This document shows, piece by piece, positions 10,056-19,051 of a DNA stretch of 64,000 nt (positions are counted from its first letter, which is position 1; the number at the start of each line of letters is the position of its first letter). The stretch comes from Hyphomicrobiales bacterium (GTDB taxonomy: Bacteria > Pseudomonadota > Alphaproteobacteria > Rhizobiales > Rhizobiaceae): assembly GCA_900489925.1 (NCBI GenBank), contig UEHQ01000030.1:37349-101348 (forward strand). The letters run 5' to 3'. Under the pieces are notes generated by a model, which did not search any database, was not told the origin of the DNA, and saw nothing but the letters and a program-made list of their open reading frames with translations. The position numbers were made by a program, and so were the translations under genes.

Positions 10056-10105
10056 GGCGACGACCGATCATGTCAGGAGGGGCGAACGGCTGCAGGACAG
10101 CTAGG

Positions 10106-10145
10106 TAAAAAGGGGCCGCCGACGCAATTTCGGGCACCGGCGGCC
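10106..10145 (-). terminator. Terminator-like attenuating hairpin after the binding-protein gene
   Basis: On the minus strand GGCCGCCG and CGGCGGCC pair around a 16-base loop (10114-10145) and are followed by CCTTTTTA, the arrangement of a weak intrinsic terminator. A second small hairpin (GGCGGGG / CCCCGCC) lies between it and the binding-protein stop. Such elements in ABC operons let the binding protein be made in excess over the permeases. Confidence 0.65.
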
Positions 10146-10189
10146 TAGACGGGCGGGGAGGTCAAATGCCCCGCCTCTCAGGAGGCTAT

Positions 10190-11500
10190 TTATTTGATGT
10201 AACCAGCCTTCGTCATTTCGCGGGTCGTCAGCTGCTGAGCACTCTGCAGGGCTTGGTCGACCGAAACCTGGCCGGCAAGAGCCGCGGAGAACTGCTGGCC
10301 GACAGCGGTGCCGATACCCTGGAATTCAGGGATAGCGACGAACTGCACGCCGACATACGGAACCGGCTTGACGGTCGGCTTGGTCGGGTCGGCGGAGTTG
10401 ATGCTGTCGAGCGTCATCTTCGCGAAAGGTGCTGCCTTCTGGTAGTCCGCATTCGCATAGAGCGAAGAGCGCGTACCGGGAGGTGCGTTCAGCCAGCCGT
10501 CCTTCTCGGCGACGAGGTTGGTGTAGTCCTTGCTCGTTGCCCAGGCGACGAACTTCTCAGCTGCTTCGACCTTCTGCGAGCCTGCCGGGATGGCGAGGTT
10601 CCAGGCCCAGAGCCAATTGCCACGCTTGCCGAGGCCCTTGTCCGGAGCCAGAGCGAAGCCGACCTTGTCGGCCACGGTGGATTCCTTCGGGTTGCTGACG
10701 AAGGACGCAGCAACGGTCGCATCGATCCACATGCCGCACTTGCCGGTCTGGAAGAGCGCCAGGTTTTCGTTGAAGCCGTTCGAGGATGCACCGGGAGGGC
10801 CGGCTTCCTTCATCAGGTTAACGTAGAAGTTCAGCGTGTCCTTCCACTCCGGTTGATCGAACTGCGGCTTCCACTGTTCATCGAACCAACGTGCGCCGAA
10901 TGAGTTCGACATCGCCGTCAGGAAGGCCATGTTTTCGCCCCAGCCGGCCTTGCCGCGCAGGCAGATGCCGTAAATTTCCTTGTCCTTGTTGGTGATCTTC
11001 TTCGCGGCATCCGCGATGAAGTCCCAGGTCGGCGCGTCAGGCATCTTCAGGCCGGCGGCGTCGAACAGGTCCTTGCGGTACATGACCATCGAGCTCTCGC
11101 CATAGAACGGTGCTGCATAGAGCTTGCCGTCTGTGGTCAGACCGCTGCGGATAGCCGGCAGCAGATCGTCGGCATCATAGTCCTTGCCGAGATTGTCGAG
11201 TGGCAGCAACCAACCCTGCTTTGCCCAGATCGGAACTTCGTAGGTGCCGATCGTCAGAACGTCGTACTGACCGCCCTTGGTCGCAATGTCAGTGGTAACC
11301 TTCTGGCGCAGGACGTTTTCTTCGAGGGTCACCCACTCGAGATCAATACCGGGGTTCTTTTTCTTGAAGTCATCCGTCAGCTTCTGCATCCGGATCATGT
11401 CGCCGTTGTTAACGGTCGCGATCGTCAGCGTCTCGGCCGAAGCCATGCCGGCAAACGCCAGTGCCGAGCAGGCGCCCAGCAGGAGAGTTCTCAATGTCAT
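10190..11500 (-). CDS. Polyol/sugar ABC transporter substrate-binding protein (family 1 extracellular solute-binding)
   Basis: 436 residues. The signal peptide is MTLRTLLLGACSALAFAGMA-SA with cleavage after ASA, giving a mature protein that begins ETLTIATVNNGDMIRMQ. The fold is that of family 1 solute-binding proteins (DDFKKKNPGIDLEWV, YDVLTIGTYEVPIWAKQGWL, YAAPFYGESSMVMYRKDLFD, KCGMWIDATVAASF), as in SmoE of the sorbitol/mannitol transporter. The start MTLRTLL at 11500 is preceded by GGGAGGAAGAT; an upstream in-frame codon at 11530 is rejected because it spoils the signal peptide. It is the first structural gene of the operon and carries putative SorC-type half-sites upstream. Confidence 0.94.
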   Translation of the reverse strand: MTLRTLLLGACSALAFAGMASAETLTIATVNNGDMIRMQKLTDDFKKKNPGIDLEWVTLEENVLRQKVTTDIATKGGQYDVLTIGTYEVPIWAKQGWLLPLDNLGKDYDADDLLPAIRSGLTTDGKLYAAPFYGESSMVMYRKDLFDAAGLKMPDAPTWDFIADAAKKITNKDKEIYGICLRGKAGWGENMAFLTAMSNSFGARWFDEQWKPQFDQPEWKDTLNFYVNLMKEAGPPGASSNGFNENLALFQTGKCGMWIDATVAASFVSNPKESTVADKVGFALAPDKGLGKRGNWLWAWNLAIPAGSQKVEAAEKFVAWATSKDYTNLVAEKDGWLNAPPGTRSSLYANADYQKAAPFAKMTLDSINSADPTKPTVKPVPYVGVQFVAIPEFQGIGTAVGQQFSAALAGQVSVDQALQSAQQLTTREMTKAGYIK

Positions 11501-11534
11501 ATCTTCCTCCCAGAAGATGAGTGCGAGCATTCGC

Positions 11535-11568
11535 TTTGCTCATGGGCAATTACTCATCGCGGAGCAAA
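11535..11568. promoter_or_regulatory. Putative operator for the SorC-type regulator in the binding-protein promoter
   Basis: TTTGCTCA (11535-11542) and GGAGCAAA (11561-11568) form an inverted pair with one mismatch, 35-68 bp before the binding-protein start. The same half-sites occur as a perfect palindrome 100 bp upstream. Position and repetition indicate an operator; the regulator assignment is inference. Confidence 0.6.
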
Positions 11569-11640
11569 AAAAGTCAATCACCATTCGTTGCTGCAACAGC
11601 GAATGAATGCATTATCTAACTGATTTCAAATATAAATATT

Positions 11641-11661
11641 TTTGCTCACGCCTTGAGCAAA
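11641..11661. promoter_or_regulatory. Perfect TTTGCTCA-N5-TGAGCAAA palindrome at the regulator stop codon
   Basis: Arms 11641-11648 and 11654-11661 are exact reverse complements around a five-base spacer. The element overlaps the last codons and stop of the SorC-type regulator gene. With the site at 11535-11568 it forms a two-operator array about 100 bp apart, suited to DNA looping by a tetrameric SorC-family protein. Confidence 0.65.
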
Positions 11662-12599
11662 TACTCGGCAGCTTCCTCATCGGTGATCAAACCGTTGATC
11701 TGGTGACCCAGCACGGCCGCCTTCATCGCCTTGAATTTCCGCTTGCCCTTGGCAATGCCGATGACAGTCGACGAATCGCGCGATGGGATCGATGCGGACG
11801 CGACGCGATCATTGATCGGGTGATCCAGCAGCCTGCCTTCGCTATCGAAAACCCACCCGCAGATTTCGCCAACCGCGCCGTTGCGCATGAGCTCCATCAT
11901 CTCGTCTTTCTCGAGAAACCCATCGACGCAAAGCGGCCCGTCGATCCCGAGTTCGCCGATGCCGACGAAGGTGACATCCGCCTGCGCGCTCATCTCCAGC
12001 GTCGCGCGCACCAGCTGTTGCGCATGCAGCGTTTCCCGCTCCTTGGCCGACGTTACGAGAACTGGAAGCGGCATTGGAAAGTGCCGTGCCTTCACCGCAT
12101 CCGCCATGCTGAAGATGACGTTGTAATAGGCGGCCGAGCCGTCGGGCGCGATATTGCCTGTCAATGACACGATACGATGGTTGGGACATTCGATCGCCGG
12201 CAGTTGGTCGACCGCAGCCTTCAGCGTGCGCCCGGTCCCGACAGCCAACACGATCGGATCCGCCCGCTTCAGCCAGCGCTCGATCTCGGCGGCAGCTGCC
12301 TCGGCAATGCCGATGGTCGTCGATGCCGATCCCGGGTCGCTGGGCACGATCTCGACATGCTTCAGGCCATACTTCTTGCGAACGGCATTGGCCAGCTCAA
12401 GGCAGGCGGCAATGGGATGATCCAGGCGCACCTTGATCAACCGCTCTGCCACGGCCAGCGAAACGAGGCGCTGCGCAGACTGTCGGGAAATGCCCATCGT
12501 CGCAGCGATCTCATCCTGCGTCCGGCCCGCGACGTAATACAGCCAACCGGCGCGCGCAGCGTCATCCAGCCTTCCGGGTGTCTCGGATCTCTTCACCAT
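11646..12599 (-). CDS. Sugar-binding transcriptional regulator, SorC/DeoR-type
   Basis: About 317 residues. An N-terminal HTH (AARAGWLYYVAGRTQDEIAA, then TMGISRQSAQRLVSLAV) is followed by the SorC-type effector domain (about 60-317; VLAVGTGRTLKAAVDQLP, FVGIGELGIDGPLCVDGF, VIGIAKGKRKFKAMKAAVLG). Relatives of this type control polyol operons in rhizobia. It is encoded on the same strand and immediately upstream of the operon, with putative operators in between, so it probably controls the operon in response to a polyol or phosphorylated sugar. The start is ATG at 12599; a TTG one codon upstream is possible. Confidence 0.9.
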   Translation of the reverse strand: MVKRSETPGRLDDAARAGWLYYVAGRTQDEIAATMGISRQSAQRLVSLAVAERLIKVRLDHPIAACLELANAVRKKYGLKHVEIVPSDPGSASTTIGIAEAAAAEIERWLKRADPIVLAVGTGRTLKAAVDQLPAIECPNHRIVSLTGNIAPDGSAAYYNVIFSMADAVKARHFPMPLPVLVTSAKERETLHAQQLVRATLEMSAQADVTFVGIGELGIDGPLCVDGFLEKDEMMELMRNGAVGEICGWVFDSEGRLLDHPINDRVASASIPSRDSSTVIGIAKGKRKFKAMKAAVLGHQINGLITDEEAAEYLLKA

Positions 12600-12826
12600 C
12601 AACTATATCTACCGTGCAGGATGTGTCGGCTTCCGCCGGAAAAGCTCATGAGTCGCGACTAGATGAAAACAAAATTCGGGTAAATGTCGAGTACGTCGTG
12701 GCAATATGCCGCCTAATTCGCGTCGTATGAAGCCTGTCTCCGTCATCGTCCAGCCATCTTCGCCGCAGAAGCCTCTGCTTGACCGAATGCCGAACTGCAA
12801 GCTAACTGTGGTTGAGAGGAAAAACC
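12600..12826. promoter_or_regulatory. Divergent promoter region between SorC regulator and two-component genes
   Basis: 227 bp with no open frame of merit. It must hold the promoters of the regulator (minus) and the response regulator (plus). I find no copy of the TTTGCTCA half-site here, which argues against simple autoregulation from the regulator's own promoter. Confidence 0.4.
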
Positions 12827-13480
12827 GTGCGAATCCTGCTGGTTGAAGACGACAAGATGATTGGCGAAGCCGTACGTGACCACGTCACGGCTGCAAATCA
12901 TGCTGTGGACTGGGTCAGCAACCTCGCCAACGCCGACGTCGCGACCGGCCCCGTCGAGTATGGCCTCATCCTGCTCGATCTTCAGCTTCCCGACGGAAGC
13001 GGCGTTGACTTCCTCCGGCGCATTCGCGGCCGGGACGTCAGAACGCCCGTTATCATCCTTACCGCCCGCGACCAGATCTCGGATCGCATCGAAGGATTGA
13101 ACGCCGGCGCCGACGACTACCTCGTCAAGCCCTTCAACCTCGGCGAACTGGAAGCGCGGATCATGGCCGTAGCGCGACGCTACGAAGGCAATCCGCATCC
13201 CGTTCTGCGCATTTCCGATATCGAGATCGACAGGCCCCAACACAAGCTGTCGGTGGCAGGCGAACCGATCATTCTCACAAGCCGCGAATGGGCCGTTCTC
13301 GATCTGCTGACAGCACGCCCCGGCGCGATCGTGTCCAAGGACCGGATCGAGGAGGCCCTCTATGCCTTCGGCTCGGAGATCGAGAGCAACACCGTTGAAG
13401 TCTACGTCAGCCGGCTACGCAAGAAGATCGGCAAGGAACGCATCCGCACCGCGCGCGGCATAGGCTACACCCTTGGATGA
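12827..13480 (+). CDS. OmpR/PhoB-family response regulator
   Basis: 217 residues. Receiver domain 1-115 with acidic pocket EDD (7-9), phospho-acceptor Asp51 (LILLDLQLPDG), Thr in ILTAR and Lys in DYLVKPF. The winged-helix DNA-binding domain runs from about 125 to 217 (LTSREWAVLDLLTARPGAIV, TVEVYVSRLRKKIG, IRTARGIGYTL). GTG at 12827 is chosen because GAGAGGAAA precedes it by a good distance; an in-frame TTG at 12812 is less likely. The stop overlaps the sensor kinase start (ATGA), so the two form a coupled two-component system. The closest style match is the QseB/TctD-like group; the stimulus is unknown. Confidence 0.93.
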   Translation: MRILLVEDDKMIGEAVRDHVTAANHAVDWVSNLANADVATGPVEYGLILLDLQLPDGSGVDFLRRIRGRDVRTPVIILTARDQISDRIEGLNAGADDYLVKPFNLGELEARIMAVARRYEGNPHPVLRISDIEIDRPQHKLSVAGEPIILTSREWAVLDLLTARPGAIVSKDRIEEALYAFGSEIESNTVEVYVSRLRKKIGKERIRTARGIGYTLG

Positions 13481-14817
13481 CGATGAAGTCTGAACGCAGT
13501 ATTACCCGCCCGCTTATCCTTGCCCTGACAACCGTCATGGTCATCTTCTGGTTGCTGGCAATCGGCCTGAGCATTCGTGTCATGCAACACGAGTTCGACG
13601 AGATCTTCGATAGCGCCCAGCAGGAGACGACAGAGCGTTTGCTGGCTCTCATCATCGACGACATTGCGCAGGGCAACATGGATGACCCGCGCAGCGTCGC
13701 TATCTTGAGAACAGCGGCAAACCGCGAATACCTGACCTATCAGGTGCGCGACGCCAGCGGCAAGGTCGTGCTTCGTTCCAACGACGCCTCGGCCGAACCG
13801 TTCCAGGTTCCGCTGAAGACCGGTTTCCACGATACCGACACGGCACGGATCTACACGGAGCGGTCGGCTGATGGCAGCCTGTTTCTGCAGGTCGCAGATC
13901 GCTTCAAGAATCGCCGCGAGGCCGTGCGCGAAAGCGCCGCTACGCTGCTCATTCCGCTGATCGCCCTCATCCCCGCCAGCATCTTCGCTGTCTGGTTCAT
14001 CGTGAGCCGCGCGATGCGGCCGCTGGATGCCTTGCGGCAGGATATCGGAACAAAGGACGGCGGCAATCTGGCGCCGCTTGCGGGCAACAGCTTGCCGAAG
14101 GAGCTGAGACCGATCGCGCGCTCCGTCAACCTGCTACTCGACCGGCTGCGTGCGGCGCTGGAAGCCGAACGTGAATTCACAGCCAACAGCGCCCACGAGC
14201 TGAGAACACCGATCGCCGGAGCGCTGGCACAGACCCAACGTCTCGCCGAAGAGCTTGGGCCGGGACAACCGCAATTGCGCGCCCGACAGGTCGAGACCTC
14301 GCTCGTCAATCTGGGGCGGCTCGCAGAGAAATTGTTGCAGTTATCTCGCGCCGAAGCAGGGATCGGCGGCAGCGCCACGCCTGCCGATCTGCGGCCGGTA
14401 CTGGACATGGTGGTATCGGACTTTGAGCGCGACAGCCGCTCGCACGGCCGATTGCGCTACTCGGCGCCCAAAGGCGCGACGCTGACCCGCAACGCCGACA
14501 TGGACGCCTTCGGCATCGTCATCCGCAACCTGATCGAAAACGCGTTGACGCACGGCGATCCTGAAATGCCGGTCAATGTCAGCCTCGAGGGCGACGGCGT
14601 CATTCGCGTCGTCAACGACGGGCCGGCTGTGCGAGAGATCGACATACAGACGCTCAAAAAGCGCTTCCGGCGTGGCAAGACCACCGGCGCCGGCTCCGGC
14701 CTCGGCCTGGCGATCGCCGATCGAATTGTCTCGCAAATGGGCGGGACCCTGGAGCTGTTTTCGCCCGCGAGCGGCGAGGTATCCGGTTTCGAGGCCCGCA
14801 TCATCCTGCCCGCCTGA
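13477..14817 (+). CDS. Sensor histidine kinase of the adjacent two-component pair
   Basis: 446 residues. TM1 (LILALTTVMVIFWLLAIGLS, about 10-32), a roughly 130-residue periplasmic sensor segment, TM2 (LLIPLIALIPASIFAVWFIV), a HAMP-like linker (MRPLDALRQDI), HisKA with phospho-acceptor His240 in NSAHELRTPIA, and HATPase_c with N-box IRNLIENALTHG and G-box GAGSGLGLAIAD. The architecture is that of QseC/TctE-type kinases. The start overlaps the response-regulator stop (ATGA). A second ATG two codons on is an equally good start. Confidence 0.93.
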   Translation: MTMKSERSITRPLILALTTVMVIFWLLAIGLSIRVMQHEFDEIFDSAQQETTERLLALIIDDIAQGNMDDPRSVAILRTAANREYLTYQVRDASGKVVLRSNDASAEPFQVPLKTGFHDTDTARIYTERSADGSLFLQVADRFKNRREAVRESAATLLIPLIALIPASIFAVWFIVSRAMRPLDALRQDIGTKDGGNLAPLAGNSLPKELRPIARSVNLLLDRLRAALEAEREFTANSAHELRTPIAGALAQTQRLAEELGPGQPQLRARQVETSLVNLGRLAEKLLQLSRAEAGIGGSATPADLRPVLDMVVSDFERDSRSHGRLRYSAPKGATLTRNADMDAFGIVIRNLIENALTHGDPEMPVNVSLEGDGVIRVVNDGPAVREIDIQTLKKRFRRGKTTGAGSGLGLAIADRIVSQMGGTLELFSPASGEVSGFEARIILPA

Positions 14818-14891
14818 GCGTTGGTTTTGGCTTGCAAATCATGCCGAACGGTGCGAGCAGACGCTGAGCTTCTCGAACAAGCAGAATCCGA

Positions 14892-15812
14892 ATGATCATC
14901 TCTTTCGATATTGGCGGTTCGGCCATCAAGGGCGGCATCGCCCGCTCTGAAACCGACATCACTCCACTCGGTCGGCACCCGACACCCGTCGATGACTTTG
15001 CCACCTTCATCGCCACTTTGCGTGCGATCATTGCCGAGACCGGCGAACAGCCGACGCGGCTTTCCTTTTCGATCGCTGGTGTGGTCGATCCGGATACGCA
15101 GCGGCTGACCTGCGCCAACATTCCCTGCATTCACGGGCGCAATCTCGCCGCCGACCTGGAGACCGAGTTCGGTCTTCCTGTCCTGATTGCCAACGATGCG
15201 GATTGCTTTGCAATCGCCGAAGCCGGCCTTGGCGCCGGCAGGGGACATCGCATCGTGCTCGGTGCCATTCTCGGCACCGGCGTCGGCGGCGGCGTGGTGG
15301 CCAATGGCAGGCTGATCAACGAAGCCGGCGGTTTTGCAGGTGAATGGGGCCACGGCTCTATCGTCGCCTTGCGTGCCGGCCACCCATCTGTCGAAATCCC
15401 CCATTTCCAGTGCGGTTGCGGCCAGAAGGGCTGCGTCGATACCATTGGCGGAGCCCGCGGCGTCGAACGGCTGCACAAGACGCTCCATGATCTCGATTTC
15501 TCAAGCCAGGAGATCATCGACCAGTGGCTGAAGGGCGAAGAGAAGGCGACGCGGACGATGGACGTCTACGTGGATCTCGTCGCCTCCCCGCTGGCGCTGA
15601 CAATCAACATTACCGGCGCAACCATTGTACCGGTGGCCGGTGGACTGTCGAACGTCGAGCCTCTGCTGGCCGAACTCGACAAAGCCGTGCGGCAGCGAAT
15701 CCTGCGCAAGTTCGACCGCCCGATCGTCGTACGCAGCGAATGCCGCGTCGAACCCGGGCTGATCGGCGCAGCGCTGCTCGGCTTGAGAGCGGAAGCCGAT
15801 CTGACGGCTTGA
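14892..15812 (+). CDS. ROK family sugar kinase
   Basis: 306 residues. The N-terminal ATP-binding loop is MIISFDIGGSAIKGGIA, and the ROK signature contains GTGVGGGVVANGRLI, the catalytic-type NDADCFA and the GEWGH segment. The zinc-site cysteines are in CGCGQKGC at about 174-181. The intact kinase motifs and the lack of an HTH domain indicate a hexose or N-acetylhexosamine kinase rather than a ROK repressor. The substrate cannot be read from the sequence. It lies 74 bp after the histidine kinase gene and could be cotranscribed with it. Confidence 0.88.
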   Translation: MIISFDIGGSAIKGGIARSETDITPLGRHPTPVDDFATFIATLRAIIAETGEQPTRLSFSIAGVVDPDTQRLTCANIPCIHGRNLAADLETEFGLPVLIANDADCFAIAEAGLGAGRGHRIVLGAILGTGVGGGVVANGRLINEAGGFAGEWGHGSIVALRAGHPSVEIPHFQCGCGQKGCVDTIGGARGVERLHKTLHDLDFSSQEIIDQWLKGEEKATRTMDVYVDLVASPLALTINITGATIVPVAGGLSNVEPLLAELDKAVRQRILRKFDRPIVVRSECRVEPGLIGAALLGLRAEADLTA

Positions 15813-15842
15813 GCTGACCGAGCGGGATCCTTCACCAAAAAG

Positions 15843-15870
15843 AAATGGCGCGGTTTTCACCGCGCCATTT
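15843..15870. terminator. Bidirectional intrinsic terminator
   Basis: AAATGGCGCGG and CCGCGCCATTT form an 11-bp stem with loop TTTTCA, flanked by an A-rich run on the left and TTTTTGTTT on the right. It lies between the convergent ROK and RND genes and can serve both strands. Confidence 0.92.
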
Positions 15871-15874
15871 TTGT

Positions 15875-18800
15875 TTACTCTGCCGCCACCGCCGGAGGCT
15901 GATGGTGATCGGGCACCGCGTCGTTGCTGTTCGACGCGAGGGCCTTTTCGTCTTCCTTCGTCTTCGGCTCCTTGCCGAAGAACAGTGCGTAGGCCGCCGG
16001 CAACACCAGGATCGTCAGAACCGTTGCGACCAGGATGCCGCCCATCATGGCGTAGGCGAGCGGACCCCAGAAGACACCGCGCGAGATCGGGATCAGCGCC
16101 AGAACCGCTGTCAGCGCCGTAAGCATGATCGGGCGGAAACGGCGCACCGCCGCGCCGACAATCGCCTCCTGTCGATGCATCCCCGCCTTGATATCCTGGT
16201 CGATCTGATCGACGAGAATGATCGAGTTACGGATGATGATGCCGAGCAGCGCGATGACGCCGAGGATGGCGACGAAGCCGAAGGGCGCGCCGGAGATCAG
16301 CAGTGCCGCAGCAGCGCCGATGATGCCGAGCGGGCCGGTCGCCAGCACCAGCATCGCCTTGCCGAAGTGCTGCAGCTGCGCCATCAGGAGCAGGACGATG
16401 ACGACAAGCATGATCGGTGCCTTGGCGGCGATCGATGCCTGGCTTTCGGCGGAATCTTCCGCGCCACCCTGGATCTCGACCTTGTAGCCGGCCGGCAGGC
16501 TGTCACGCAGCGGCTGCAGATCGGCATACATCTTCATGACGACGTCATTTGACTGCACGCCATCGGGAAGCGTCGCACGGATGCTGATCGTCGGCAGACG
16601 ATCACGCCGCCACTCGATACCCTGCTCGAGAACAGGCACCACCTTGGCGATCTGCGAGACCGGCACGAAGCCGCCGAAGTCTGTCGGCACATAGACCGAG
16701 TTGACGGCCGACAGCAGCGAGCGATTGGCATCCGGCTCGCGGGCAACGATCGAAACCGTTTCCTCGCCATCGCGGAAATCATCGAGCGGTGCGCCGGACA
16801 TCGCGGTCTGCAGCATCTGGCGGACGCGTTGCGAGGTAACGCCGAGGGCGCGGGCACGATCCTGGTCGATCACCAGTTTCATCGCCGGCACCTGCTCCAG
16901 CCAGTCGTCATGGATCGCGCCAAGCAGCGGATTGGCCTGGAACTTCGCTTTTACCTCGTCCGCGATCTTGCGGACTTCCTGGCGATCCGGACCCATCACA
17001 CGCATCTGCACGGGCCAACCGGTCGGCGGACCGAGGAACAGGCGGTCGACCTTGCCGCGGATATCGGGGAAGTCCTCGGCAAGGATCGTCCGCAGCTTGA
17101 CGATCAGCCGTTCGCGGGCCGGCTCGTCGTTTGCCATGATCAGCAGCTGTGCGAAGTTCGGGTTCGGAAGCTGCTGGTCGAGAGGCAGGAAGAAGCGCGG
17201 TGCGCCTTCGCCGATATAGGTGGCGACGAACTTCTTATCCTTGTCGTCCATGATCTTGGCTTCGAGCGCCTTCGATTGCGTCTCGACTTCCTTGATGCTG
17301 GTACCCTCAGGCAGCCAGAGATCGACGAGGATCTCGGGACGCGAGGACTGCGGGAAGAAGTTCTGCGGAATGAACTGGAAGGCCCAAAGGCTGGTGGCGA
17401 AGGTCACCAACGTCATGGCGACGACGATGATCCGGTGGCGCACGGCCCAGCCGACCGTCGATCGCAGCCGGCGATAGAAGCTGGTGTCGAAGGCGTCATG
17501 ATGCTCGCCGCCGGCATGCTGGCGCTGCTTCAGGATCATGTAGCCGAGCCACGGCGTGAAATAGACCGCCACGAACCACGAGACCACAAGCGCGATGCCG
17601 ACGACATAGAACAGCGTGCGCACATACTCGCCGGCAGTGGAGGCCGCGAAGCCAACCGGAATGAACCCGGCCGTGGTGATCAGCGTGCCCGTCAGCATCG
17701 GGAAGGCGGTGGAGGAATAGGCGAAACTCGCCGCCTCAATCTTCACCAGCCCCTCTTCGAGCTTTCGCTCCATCAACTCGACCACGATCATCGCGTCGTC
17801 GACGAGGAGCCCAAGCGCAATGATCAACGCCCCGAGCGAGATACGCTGCAGGTCGATGCCAAGCTCGTACATGATGGCGAAAGTGGCGGCCAGCACCAAC
17901 GGAATGGCGATGGCGATGACGAGGCCCGAACGCCAGCCGATCGACAGGAACGAGACGACGAGAACGATGGCCAGCGCTTCGCCGAGCGCATGCATGAACT
18001 CGCTCACCGCATCGGTGACGACATCAGGCTGGTTGGAGATCTGGTCGACAGCAACGCCGTAGGGCAGCGATTCCTCGAAGTGCTTGTAGGTCGCTTCGAC
18101 ATCCTTGCCGACATCGGTGACCTTGAAGCCCTTGGCCATGACGACGCCGACCTGGACGCTCTCGTGGCCATTGAAGCGATACTTCTTCTGATAGGGATCT
18201 TCGAGACCGGAATAGACGGTGGCAATATCGCCGAGACGAGTGACCTGATTGCCGGCCTTGAGCCGGAGCTCGCGGATATCGGCGGCCTTGGTCACGTCGC
18301 CTTCGACGGCGATGCGCACCGAGCGCGTGCCGGTATCGACCGAGCCTGCCGGATCGACACTGTTCTGGCCCTTGATGGCATTCTGCAGGTCGAGAATCGT
18401 CAGGCCGCGTTCTGCAAGCGCCTTGGACGAGACGTCGATATAGATCTTCTCCGGCTGATCACCGATGATGACCGCCTTCTCGACGCCCGGCGTCGTCAGC
18501 AGCATGTCGCGCGCCTGGATCGCGAACTTCTTCAGCTCGGGATAGCTGTAGCCATCGCCGCTGATCGAATGCAGCGTGATGAAGGTATCGCCGAACTCGT
18601 CGTTGAAATAGGGGCCGAGCAGGCCTTCCGGCAATTCGCTGGAGATATCGCCGACCTTCTTGCGCACCTGGTAGAAGGCATCGGCAACCTGCGCCGCGTT
18701 GGTGTCGCCCTTGACCTGCAGCGTGATGACGGCGGAACCGGCGCGCGTATAGGACTTCACCCAGTCGATATGCGGGGTTTCCTGCAGCTTGCGTTCGATC

Positions 18801-19027
18801 TTGTTGACCACCTGGTCTTCCATCTCCTGGATGGAAGCGCCAGGCCACACGGCCTGCACGACCATGACGCGGAAGGTGAAGTCAGGATCTTCCTTCTGGC
18901 CCATGCGCATCAATCCGAGCACGCCGGTGATCAGGATGAGCCCAAACAGGAAGCGCGCGATGCTCGGATGTCCGATCGCCCAGCGCGACAGGTTGAAGGG
19001 CTTCTTCTCGGTGGTGGAATTGTCCAT
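15875..19027 (-). CDS. RND-family multidrug/solvent efflux permease
   Basis: 1050 residues, full length for a hydrophobe/amphiphile efflux RND pump. TM1 is preceded by FNLSRWAIGHPSIARFLFGL. Two large periplasmic loops and two blocks of helices are visible; the second-helix block (LGEALAIVLVVSFLSIGWRS) and the TM4 motif LLVDDAMIVVE with the proton-relay acidic residues are present, as is the second-half equivalent IIIRNSIILVDQID. It is the inner-membrane proton-driven pump of a tripartite system. It is preceded by its adaptor (24-bp gap) and a TetR regulator on the same strand. No outer-membrane TolC homologue is encoded here, so a shared TolC is assumed. Confidence 0.95.
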   Translation of the reverse strand: MDNSTTEKKPFNLSRWAIGHPSIARFLFGLILITGVLGLMRMGQKEDPDFTFRVMVVQAVWPGASIQEMEDQVVNKIERKLQETPHIDWVKSYTRAGSAVITLQVKGDTNAAQVADAFYQVRKKVGDISSELPEGLLGPYFNDEFGDTFITLHSISGDGYSYPELKKFAIQARDMLLTTPGVEKAVIIGDQPEKIYIDVSSKALAERGLTILDLQNAIKGQNSVDPAGSVDTGTRSVRIAVEGDVTKAADIRELRLKAGNQVTRLGDIATVYSGLEDPYQKKYRFNGHESVQVGVVMAKGFKVTDVGKDVEATYKHFEESLPYGVAVDQISNQPDVVTDAVSEFMHALGEALAIVLVVSFLSIGWRSGLVIAIAIPLVLAATFAIMYELGIDLQRISLGALIIALGLLVDDAMIVVELMERKLEEGLVKIEAASFAYSSTAFPMLTGTLITTAGFIPVGFAASTAGEYVRTLFYVVGIALVVSWFVAVYFTPWLGYMILKQRQHAGGEHHDAFDTSFYRRLRSTVGWAVRHRIIVVAMTLVTFATSLWAFQFIPQNFFPQSSRPEILVDLWLPEGTSIKEVETQSKALEAKIMDDKDKKFVATYIGEGAPRFFLPLDQQLPNPNFAQLLIMANDEPARERLIVKLRTILAEDFPDIRGKVDRLFLGPPTGWPVQMRVMGPDRQEVRKIADEVKAKFQANPLLGAIHDDWLEQVPAMKLVIDQDRARALGVTSQRVRQMLQTAMSGAPLDDFRDGEETVSIVAREPDANRSLLSAVNSVYVPTDFGGFVPVSQIAKVVPVLEQGIEWRRDRLPTISIRATLPDGVQSNDVVMKMYADLQPLRDSLPAGYKVEIQGGAEDSAESQASIAAKAPIMLVVIVLLLMAQLQHFGKAMLVLATGPLGIIGAAAALLISGAPFGFVAILGVIALLGIIIRNSIILVDQIDQDIKAGMHRQEAIVGAAVRRFRPIMLTALTAVLALIPISRGVFWGPLAYAMMGGILVATVLTILVLPAAYALFFGKEPKTKEDEKALASNSNDAVPDHHQPPAVAAE

Positions 19028-19051
19028 TGTCCCGTTCCCTCTCCTGACCGC

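Noticed and set aside
12776..15812. Two-component pair as regulator of the polyol operon
   Set aside because: The genes are divergent from the SorC regulator and separated by a promoter region; no shared operator sites were found.
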